A DNA stretch of 64,000 bases from Comamonadaceae bacterium. GTDB taxonomy: Bacteria; Pseudomonadota; Gammaproteobacteria; Burkholderiales; Burkholderiaceae_C. Positions 58,042 through 64,000 of the stretch are shown here, in pieces. Under the pieces are notes generated by a model that saw only the letters and a program-made list of their open reading frames with translations, was not told the origin of the DNA and did not search any database. Position 1 is the first letter of the stretch. Every line of letters begins with the position of its first letter. The position numbers were made by a program, and so were the translations under genes. Location: NCBI GenBank assembly GCA_013297875.1, contig JAAFIW010000015.1, positions 36,885 through 100,884 of the forward strand, in the 5' to 3' direction.

Positions 58042-59466
58042 TCAGGTCTGGCGACTCCGCGCCAGCGGCGGGTTCCGCGCAAAGTAGCGGCTGATGCCGC
58101 GCATCAAGGCGTCGGCCAGTTGCTCCTGGTACGCGTCGCTGCGCAGGCGGGCTTCTTCTTCCGGGTTGCTGATGAAGGCGGTTTCGACCAGCACGCTGGG
58201 GATGTCGGGGGCTTTGAGCACCGCAAAACCGGCTTGCTCCACGCGCGGTTTGTGCAGCTTGGCAAAGCCGCCGATCTCGCTCAAAAACGCGGTGCCCAGT
58301 TTCAGGCTGTCGTTGATCTGGGCGGTGGTGCTCATGTCGAGCAGGGCGCGGGCCACCTGGGCGTCCTGGCTGGTCACGTTCACGCCGCCAATCAGATCGG
58401 CCTTGTTTTCCTTGTCGGCCATGTAGCGCGCGGTGGTGCTGGTGGCACCGCTCTGGCTCAAGGCAAACACGCTGGCACCGCTGGCCTGGGGCGTGGTGAA
58501 GGCGTCGGCATGGATGCTGACAAACAGGTCGGCTTGCACCTTGCGGGCTTTTTGCACCCGCACCTGCAGCGGCACAAAAAAGTCGGCGTCGCGCGTCATG
58601 AAGGCGCGCATGGGGTTGCCGTTGATCGTGGTGGCGTTGATGCGGCTTTGCAGCTTGCGCGCCACTGAGAGGACAACGTCTTTCTCTCGGGTGCCGGCCG
58701 GGCCAATCGCGCCGGGGTCTTCGCCGCCGTGGCCTGGGTCCAGCGCGACGATGATGAGGCGATCGGTGCGCGAGGGCACGGGGGCAGGGGCGGGCGGTGG
58801 TGCAGGGGTGCTGGCCACGATTGGCGGCACCGTTTTGGGATCATTTTGGCCTCTCGCCCAGGTAGATGTTGCTGGGGCAGCTATAGAAACAGTAGCGTTT
58901 TCAAGCGGTTTTGATGCGGGCTTTTGCGCCTGCTGCGCCATCAGCTCACCCAGCGGGTCGGGTGCGACCACGCGCGGGGCGGGCTCGTTCAAGCGCTGGT
59001 CAATCAGGGCTTGCAGCGGGTCTGCCACTTGCGTGGGGTAAAGGTCAAACACCAAGCGGTGCTGATAGGCCGCAATCGGTGGCAGGTTGAACACCTGGGG
59101 CAGCGCGGGCTGCTTCAAATCCACCACCAGCCGTACCACGCCGGGTGCATATTGCCCCGCGCGAATGCCGGTGATAAACGGGTCGTCGGGTTTGACTTTT
59201 GCCACCAGCTCGCGCAAGGCCGGGCTCAAGTCAATGCCTTCAATGTCGACCGCCAGGCGCGGCGGGCTGGCCACAAACAGCTGCTTGGTGGCCAGCAGCC
59301 CGTCTGACTCGATGGTGACGCGCGTGTAGTCGGGCGCAGGCCACACCCTGACGGCCAAAATCGTCGCGCCCTGCGCAATCTGGGCGCGGCCTAACAGCAA
59401 CACCAGGGTGCCGCCCTGGATGCCTGCACGCAGAAAGTTGCGGCGGTTGAAATGGTTGTTGTTCAT
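58042..59466 (-). CDS. amiC: N-acetylmuramoyl-L-alanine amidase AmiC
   Basis: A 474-residue periplasmic murein amidase for daughter-cell separation. Tat leader NRRNFLRAGIQGGTLVLLL; AMIN domain (~38-150) for septal targeting; Pro-rich linker; Amidase_3 catalytic domain from ~245 (IVALDPGHGGEDPGAIGPAGTREKDVVL with the zinc His; [21 protein letters not shown] with the catalytic Glu). ATG 59466 starts the Tat leader; an upstream extension is a shadow of a repeat. Residues ~188-206 of the linker (ENATVSIAAPATSTWARGQ) are encoded by an interspersed repeat in antisense. A truncated copy of its 3' end lies at 50473. Confidence 0.93.
   Translation of the reverse strand: MNNNHFNRRNFLRAGIQGGTLVLLLGRAQIAQGATILAVRVWPAPDYTRVTIESDGLLATKQLFVASPPRLAVDIEGIDLSPALRELVAKVKPDDPFITGIRAGQYAPGVVRLVVDLKQPALPQVFNLPPIAAYQHRLVFDLYPTQVADPLQALIDQRLNEPAPRVVAPDPLGELMAQQAQKPASKPLENATVSIAAPATSTWARGQNDPKTVPPIVASTPAPPPAPAPVPSRTDRLIIVALDPGHGGEDPGAIGPAGTREKDVVLSVARKLQSRINATTINGNPMRAFMTRDADFFVPLQVRVQKARKVQADLFVSIHADAFTTPQASGASVFALSQSGATSTTARYMADKENKADLIGGVNVTSQDAQVARALLDMSTTAQINDSLKLGTAFLSEIGGFAKLHKPRVEQAGFAVLKAPDIPSVLVETAFISNPEEEARLRSDAYQEQLADALMRGISRYFARNPPLARSRQT
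58849..58902 (+). repeat. Interspersed repeat, copy inside amiC (antisense)
   Basis: GCCCAGGTAGATGTTGCTGG, GGCAGCTATAGAAACAGTAG. It is diverged at the core but has the same spacing of elements as the consensus. It lies in the linker between AMIN and amidase domains. Confidence 0.6.
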
Positions 59467-59506
59467 GGTGAAGACAGATGACTGCTGCCGATGCAAAAAT
59501 CGATTG

Positions 59507-59605
59507 CCGTCATTCCCGCGCAGGCGGGAATCCACCGTAGCGCGCCAGTAGCTCCTCGCACCGGGCAGTCATCACGCCCGGATTCCCGCCTGCGCGGGAA
59601 TGACG
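59507..59605. repeat. Pair of inverted dRS3-like repeats between amiC and tsaE
   Basis: Two perfect 26-bp inverted copies (59508-59533 and 59580-59605) contain ATTCCCGCGCAGGCGGGAAT, i.e. ATTCCC-N8-GGGAAT, flanking 46 bp of unique sequence. This is a common REP-type sequence in many beta- and gammaproteobacteria. Read on the minus strand it gives the familiar spurious peptide MDSRLRGNDG. Confidence 0.9.
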
Positions 59606-59629
59606 AATACTGGTTTTGCCGCGTATTCA

Positions 59630-60133
59630 TCATCTGTCATGCCGCCCACCGGGCGCGTCATTTTTCATAGCCAGCAAAGCCCGCCCCACCGCCGTCAACG
59701 CCTGCAGCCGCACCTGCCGCGATTCGTCAGCCTGGGCAATCAAAGTTATAGCCAAATCCGCCTGCGGCAAAGCCCCCGACGCGTTGTCAGGCCACTCAGC
59801 CAGCTTCAAACCGGGGCTGGCAAAGATGTCGCGAAAGCCAGCGTCTTCCCACTCGCGGGGGTCGGTGAAACGGTAAAAATCAAAGTGCCAGATCTGCAAA
59901 TCACCCGCTTCATGCGGCTCTACCACCGCGTAAGTGGGGCTTTTGATGCGCCCTTGCACGCCCAGCGCGCGCAGCAGGTGGCGCACCAGCGTGGTTTTGC
60001 CGGCACCCAGCTCACCGTGCAGCTCGATAAAGGCATTGCGCAACGCGAGCCTGGTGGCCAGGTGCTCGGCAAAAGCCTGGGTGTCGGTTTCGCTGCGCCA
60101 CAGCAACTGCGGTGCGCTGACTAAACTTGGCAA
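59630..60133 (-). CDS. tsaE: tRNA threonylcarbamoyladenosine biosynthesis ATPase TsaE
   Basis: A ~167-residue P-loop protein needed for t6A37 tRNA modification with TsaB/TsaD. Walker A ELHGELGAGKTTLVRHLLRALG; family motifs SPTYAVVEPH, HFDFYRFTDPREWEDAGF and EWPDNASGALP. The TTG at 60133 gives the usual family length; longer starts up to 60217 would run into queG. It lies upstream of amiC on the same strand, an arrangement often seen in these bacteria. Confidence 0.88.
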   Translation of the reverse strand: MPSLVSAPQLLWRSETDTQAFAEHLATRLALRNAFIELHGELGAGKTTLVRHLLRALGVQGRIKSPTYAVVEPHEAGDLQIWHFDFYRFTDPREWEDAGFRDIFASPGLKLAEWPDNASGALPQADLAITLIAQADESRQVRLQALTAVGRALLAMKNDAPGGRHDR

Positions 60134-61324
60134 GTGGTCATCAATCAAATTCAGAACAACGCTCCCGGTTGGGTTGCACACATGACGGCCTGGGCCCAAG
60201 AACTCGGATTTTCCCAAATCGGCGTGGCCGGTGTCGATTTAACCAGCGCCGAGCCCGGTTTATTGCAATGGCTTGCAAATGGTTTCCACGGCGACATGGC
60301 CTACATGGCCACCCACGGCCTGCGCCGCGCCCGCCCGGCCGAGCTGGTGCCCGGGACGGTGAGCGTGATCACTGCCCGCATGGACTACCTACCCGAGCAC
60401 ACACCCGACGGCTGGCAAGCGGTGGAGTTTGAGCGACTGACGCGACCCGATGAGGCCATTGTCTCGGTCTATGCCCGGGGCCGCGACTACCACAAGGTGC
60501 TGCGCAGCCGCCTGCAAAAGCTGGCTGAGCGCATCGCGCAAGAGATCGGCCCGTTCGGCCACCGCGTGTTCACCGATTCAGCCCCGGTGCTGGAGGCCGA
60601 GCTGGCTGCCCGCAGCGGCCAGGGCTGGCGCGGCAAGCACACGCTGGTGCTCAACCGCGAGGCGGGATCGATGTTTTTCCTGGGTGAAATTTATTTGGAT
60701 GTGGCGCTACCGCCCAGCAAGCCCGTCACCGAGCACTGCGGCACCTGCAGCGCCTGCCTCACCGTCTGCCCCACGCAAGCCATCATCGCCCCCCACCGGC
60801 TGGACGCGCGCCGCTGCATTTCGTACCTGACGATTGAGCACGCCGGCCCGATTCCTGTCGAGCTGCGACCCTTGATCGGCAACCGCATTTATGGTTGCGA
60901 CGATTGCCAGCTGGTCTGCCCCTGGAACAAGTTTGCCCAGCGCAGCGCGCTGCCCGACTTTGATGAGCGCGCTGGGCTGACCGGCCAGCAACTGGTGACG
61001 CTGTTCAACTGGAGCGAAGCTGAGTTTTTGCACCACACAGAAGGCAGCCCGATTCGGCGGATTGGGCATGAGCGGTGGCTGCGGAATGTGGCGGTCGGGA
61101 TGGGGAATGCGCTGCGACTGCAACGCGGGGGCACCGCGTTGCGAGCTGGTTCCGATGAAGCGATCAAGCAGTCCCTGCGCCCCCGACTCGACCACCCCAG
61201 CGCCCTGGTGCGCGAGCATGTGCGCTGGGCTTTAATGGAGGCATCGGACGAGTTTGAAACTGTTTTGGTGCGCACCCGCGAGCAGCCTGCGCAGGCTGAT
61301 GCACGCGACGCCTTGTTGCCGTAA
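60134..61324 (+). CDS. queG: Epoxyqueuosine reductase QueG
   Basis: A 396-residue cobalamin- and Fe-S-dependent reductase for the last step of tRNA queuosine synthesis. N-terminal DUF1730 domain; two [4Fe-4S] motifs HCGTCSACLTVCPTQAI and GCDDCQLVCPWNKFA; C-terminal HEAT-like helices (RNVAVGMGNAL, LDHPSALVREHVRWAL). The GTG at 60134 or ATG at 60182 could be the start; family alignment favours the former. Divergent from tsaE with essentially no spacer. Confidence 0.93.
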   Translation: MVINQIQNNAPGWVAHMTAWAQELGFSQIGVAGVDLTSAEPGLLQWLANGFHGDMAYMATHGLRRARPAELVPGTVSVITARMDYLPEHTPDGWQAVEFERLTRPDEAIVSVYARGRDYHKVLRSRLQKLAERIAQEIGPFGHRVFTDSAPVLEAELAARSGQGWRGKHTLVLNREAGSMFFLGEIYLDVALPPSKPVTEHCGTCSACLTVCPTQAIIAPHRLDARRCISYLTIEHAGPIPVELRPLIGNRIYGCDDCQLVCPWNKFAQRSALPDFDERAGLTGQQLVTLFNWSEAEFLHHTEGSPIRRIGHERWLRNVAVGMGNALRLQRGGTALRAGSDEAIKQSLRPRLDHPSALVREHVRWALMEASDEFETVLVRTREQPAQADARDALLP

Positions 61325-61333
61325 CAGCCTGGT

Positions 61334-61399
61334 GTGCAGCACCTACCGGACACCAACCTCTGCATCGACGTCATCAACCAGCGCCCGAACAAACTGACT
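61334..61399 (+). pseudogene. 5' fragment of a vapC-like gene
   Basis: 22 codons read QHLPDTNLCIDVINQRPNKLT, matching the N-terminus of VapC toxins (LLDTNICIYIINxRP) with the first catalytic Asp. Homology then stops and the remainder is absent. It lies just before a small antisense gene, perhaps an old antitoxin partner. Confidence 0.65.
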
Positions 61400-61427
61400 T
61401 GCAACTCGCCTCGCCAGGCACTTGATG

Positions 61428-61613
61428 TCAGCCTTTTCTCTGCGATTTCATTTCCGAAACCAAGCCTTTAACCGTGTCGGTTTTGAATAACTCTGTCCGG
61501 TCATTGGTGTAGTCGCCTTTGCCCGCTTCAAATTGATTCAAGAATCGCAAGGCATCGACTGCGCCCAACTCATTGATGAGCACGGCTTTCGCTCGCTGGG
61601 TCAATTGCGCCAT
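61428..61613 (-). CDS. Small hypothetical protein, possibly a former toxin-antitoxin component
   Basis: A 61-residue, charged, helical protein (AQLTQRAKAVLINELGAVDALRFLNQFEAGKGDYTNDRTEL). ATG 61613 is chosen; an upstream TTG would add 8 residues. The INELGxVDALRFLNQF pattern resembles small conserved proteins sometimes found next to toxins, but I cannot assign a family firmly. It is opposite the vapC scrap. Confidence 0.5.
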   Translation of the reverse strand: MAQLTQRAKAVLINELGAVDALRFLNQFEAGKGDYTNDRTELFKTDTVKGLVSEMKSQRKG

Positions 61614-61948
61614 GGGTTGAATGGGCGCTGAAGGCAACAGTTATCAAGATAGAGGCGCATCACTGGATTCTAGGGAAGCTTTGCAAAACCTCTTGTGGCC
61701 CAGTTTTTGGCGCATGGGGATGACGTATAGCCACTTCCATCATTTTGGTCAGCGAGCTATTTGGGGGAGTAGGTCTTGAGAGTGAAAAGTGGCTCTAGCC
61801 CATGTAAATACTGCTCAAACAGCTATCAAATTTGTAGTATTTGTTGTCCCCTAGGGATTGCCCGTATGGGGAATCCACAAGGTAGGGGCACCTTTTCGCC
61901 GCATAACATTCGCTCGATTCCCCGTTTTGTATTCACAGGAGATTTCAG
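61614..61948. other. Intergenic region upstream of the Bug receptor gene
   Basis: 335 bp with no gene. It holds one interspersed repeat (61794-61845). Just before 61949 is CACAGGAGATTTCAG, the RBS of the receptor gene. Nothing else was recognised. Confidence 0.6.
61794..61845 (+). repeat. Interspersed repeat, near-consensus copy
   Basis: TAGCCCATGTAAATACTGCT, CAAACAGCTATCAAATTTGT, AGTATT. One of the cleanest copies and useful as a reference for the consensus. Confidence 0.85.
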
Positions 61949-62935
61949 ATGCACCGTCGTAGCTCTCTCGCCGCCGCTCTTGCCACCAGCTTTGGCCTTG
62001 CGCTCGCACTGTCCACCGCACCCGTTTGGGCTCAAAGCTACCCCAACAAACCGATTCGCCTGCAAGTGCCATTCGCACCCGGCGGCACCACGGACATCAT
62101 TGGCCGCACCATTGCCGAGCCGCTGGGCAAGGCGCTGGGGCAGCCGGTGGTGGTGGAAAACAGGGCCGGTGGCGGTGGGGTGATTGGGGCGCTGGAAACC
62201 GCGCGGGCCACGCCTGATGGCTACCAGTTGGGCGTGGCGACCGTTTCCACCACCGCAGCCAACCCGGCCATCAACCCGAAAATTCCCTACAACCCGGCCA
62301 CCGATTTCACGCCCATCATCAATATTGCGGCCACGCCCAACCTGATTGCCGTGCACCCCAGCTTCCCGGCCAAAGACTACAAAGCCTTTGTGGCCGAGCT
62401 GAAAAAATCGCCTGGCAAATACTCTTATGCCACCTCAGGCACCGGCGGAATTGGCCACCTGCAAACCGAGCTGTGGAAAAGTCTGACCGGTGTGTTTATC
62501 ACCCACATTCCTTACCGTGGCGCGGGCCCTGCGCTCAACGACACGGTAGCTGGGCAGGTGGCCATTATTTTTGACAACGTGCCCTCGGCCTTGCCCTTCA
62601 TCAAAGACGGCCGACTGGTGCCGATGGCCGTGGCCGCGCCGCAGCGTCTGGCGGCATTGCCCAATGTGCCAACCTTCAAAGAGCTGGGCCTGGAGCCAGT
62701 CAACCGCATGGCCTACTACGGCATTTTGGGCCCCAAAGGTCTGCCGCAAGAAGTGGTGGACAAGGTCAACGCCGCCACCGTGAAAGCGCTGCAAGACCCG
62801 GCGGTGCGCAAGCGCATTGAAGACACGGGCTCGGTTGTCATTGGCAACACGCCAGCCCAGTTTGCCCAGCAAATGGCCGATGAGTTGGTGGTCTACAAAA
62901 AAGTGGTGGACCAGCAAAAACTCAAGCTTGACTGA
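61949..62935 (+). CDS. Bug/TctC-family periplasmic solute-binding receptor
   Basis: A 328-residue extracytoplasmic receptor. Signal peptide [23 protein letters not shown]; family signature [47 protein letters not shown]; the Bug motif [21 protein letters not shown]-terminal [21 protein letters not shown]. Such proteins bind carboxylates or related small molecules; no transporter membrane genes are adjacent. RBS AGGAG upstream. Its stop overlaps the xerD start by 8 bp. Confidence 0.9.
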   Translation: MHRRSSLAAALATSFGLALALSTAPVWAQSYPNKPIRLQVPFAPGGTTDIIGRTIAEPLGKALGQPVVVENRAGGGGVIGALETARATPDGYQLGVATVSTTAANPAINPKIPYNPATDFTPIINIAATPNLIAVHPSFPAKDYKAFVAELKKSPGKYSYATSGTGGIGHLQTELWKSLTGVFITHIPYRGAGPALNDTVAGQVAIIFDNVPSALPFIKDGRLVPMAVAAPQRLAALPNVPTFKELGLEPVNRMAYYGILGPKGLPQEVVDKVNAATVKALQDPAVRKRIEDTGSVVIGNTPAQFAQQMADELVVYKKVVDQQKLKLD

Positions 62936-63845
62936 AGCCCCAACCAAGTCGCCCGCTGTGCAGGCGGACGCGTCGATTGACGACTTTATCGACGCGCTGT
63001 GGCTGGAAGCCGGGCTGGCCAAAAACACGCTGGCCGCCTACCGGCAAGACCTGGTGATGTATGCGCAGTGGCTGGCCTCTCGCGGCCGGTCGCTGACTGC
63101 CAGCACCGAGGCTGACTTGCAGGCCTACTTTGCCCACCGCCACGAAGAGACCAAGGCCACCTCGGCCAACCGGCGTTTGACGGTGTTCAAGCGCTACTTT
63201 CGCTGGGCTGTGCGCGAGCGGCTGATCACCGCCGACCCCACGCTGAAGCTGCAATCGGCCAGGCAACCGGCGCGCATGCCCAAAACCCTGAGTGAAGCGC
63301 AAGTTGAAGCCCTGCTGGCGGCACCAAACATCGACACGCCCCTGGGCCTGCGCGACCGCACCATGCTGGAGTTGCTGTATGCCAGCGGCCTGCGCGTGAG
63401 CGAGCTGGTAGGCCTGAAAACCTTCAATGTGCTGCTGTCAGACGGTATCGTGCGCGTCACTGGCAAGGGCAGCAAAGAGCGGCTGGTGCCATTTGGCGAG
63501 GTGGCGCGTGACTGGGTGGTGCGCTACACAGCGCACGCCCGCCCGGTGATTCTGGGTGCCCAGCAGACTGACGATTTCTTCGTCACCGAACGCGGCAGCG
63601 GCATGACCCGCGTGATGTTCTGGTACATCGTGAAAAAGCATGCGCTCAAAGCGGGCATCACCACCCCGCTATCGCCTCACACCCTGCGCCACGCCTTCGC
63701 CACCCACTTGCTGAACCACGGTGCCGACCTGCGCGCCGTGCAACTGCTGCTGGGGCATGCGGATATTTCGACCACCACGATTTACACGCATGTGGCGCGG
63801 GCGCGGCTTCAAGACATCGTCAAGCGCAATCACCCAAGGGGCTGA
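62928..63845 (+). CDS. xerD: Tyrosine recombinase XerD
   Basis: A 305-residue recombinase for chromosome dimer resolution at dif. SAM-like N-terminal domain ([28 protein letters not shown]); catalytic residues R in [14 protein letters not shown] in [12 protein letters not shown]-x-x-R in [13 protein letters not shown] in LLGHADIST and Tyr in TTIYTHV. TTG 62928 is the best start, overlapping the receptor gene; any upstream frame belongs to it. Full length for XerD. Confidence 0.9.
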   Translation: MTEAPTKSPAVQADASIDDFIDALWLEAGLAKNTLAAYRQDLVMYAQWLASRGRSLTASTEADLQAYFAHRHEETKATSANRRLTVFKRYFRWAVRERLITADPTLKLQSARQPARMPKTLSEAQVEALLAAPNIDTPLGLRDRTMLELLYASGLRVSELVGLKTFNVLLSDGIVRVTGKGSKERLVPFGEVARDWVVRYTAHARPVILGAQQTDDFFVTERGSGMTRVMFWYIVKKHALKAGITTPLSPHTLRHAFATHLLNHGADLRAVQLLLGHADISTTTIYTHVARARLQDIVKRNHPRG

Positions 63846-63892
63846 TAAGAGCTGACAGGCCTTGGGGAAAACGAATAAATCCAATAGGTAAT

Positions 63893-64000
63893 CCCCCGGC
63901 TATGCCGGGGAGACAGTAGCAGTTTGACGTATGCGTGGGTATGGATGTCCATCGCAGAAACTTCCAATCGTGAGCCGCCAAGCAAACGAAAGGAAGAAAC
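63893..64000 (+). promoter_or_regulatory. Leader of a gene starting beyond the window edge
   Basis: A hairpin CCCCGGC-TAT-GCCGGGG (63894-63910, no T-run) is followed by ~90 bp of unassigned sequence ending in GAAAGGAAGAAAC. This looks like a Shine-Dalgarno placed for a start codon just past position 64000. The downstream gene cannot be seen. Confidence 0.35.

Noticed and set aside
63893..63910. Intrinsic terminator after xerD
   Set aside because: A good 7-bp GC stem is present but it is not followed by a T-run, and it lies in the leader of what seems to be the next gene.

Overview
The window is a 64 kb chromosomal segment of a GC-rich betaproteobacterium. The set pyrR-pyrB-pyrC-like, algH-ruvX, pilG/H/I/J-chpA, hemL-thiD-rubredoxin, a Cys-type intracellular PHB depolymerase, a Bug-type solute receptor and an RnfB without membrane anchor points to Burkholderiales, most likely Comamonadaceae (Rhodoferax/Polaromonas-like). 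This is inferred from protein character; no search was run. No rRNA, tRNA or CRISPR array was recognised.

Layout. 1-2.8 kb: the end of a 7TM-DISM receptor with degenerate GGDEF, a DUF1993 protein and a YqhA-type membrane protein. 2.8-7.3 kb: an accessory patch with a PIN-toxin relic split by a complete IS5-family element (4-bp target duplication visible), an orphan UvrD-like helicase, a broken gntR copy and an MntA/HepT toxin-antitoxin pair. 7.3-20.7 kb: a propionyl-CoA/methylmalonyl-CoA operon (GntR regulator, mutase, MeaB, carboxylase beta and alpha, VOC epimerase-like protein). Toxin-antitoxin or defence genes sit in its gaps: RHH/PIN plus a vapC relic, a NACHT NTPase, and hipBA. 20.8-24.8 kb: secreted or lipid-anchored proteins and RnfB. 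24.8-28.8 kb: PHB depolymerase, hemL, thiD. 28.9-38.9 kb: rubredoxin and the type IV pilus chemosensory cluster ending in a 2041-residue ChpA. 39-45.4 kb: photolyase, algH-ruvX-pyrR-pyrB-pyrC-like, a lone receiver. 45.4-50.4 kb: HupE/UreJ-like protein with a TPR partner, wax-ester-synthase-type acyltransferase, GNAT. 50.4-58 kb: an island with a LysR regulator and two large secreted beta-gamma-crystallin proteins (one fused to a GH5 glycosidase), bracketed by a truncated and an intact copy of the amidase gene 3' end. 58-64 kb: amidase, tsaE, queG, a vapC scrap, a Bug receptor and XerD.

Three kinds of repeat overlie the genes. (i) A roughly 50-bp interspersed element with core TGCTCAAGCAGCTAT occurs about ten times, three times inside reading frames without breaking them. 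(ii) Three larger elements near hipBA share a conserved hairpin core but carry different, self-complementary outer arms. (iii) A 268-bp palindromic MITE-like unit lies between pyrR and pyrB. The most interesting observations are the defence/toxin cassettes embedded in the propionate operon, the two cassettes bordered by duplicated host-gene 3' ends, and the in-frame repeat insertions.
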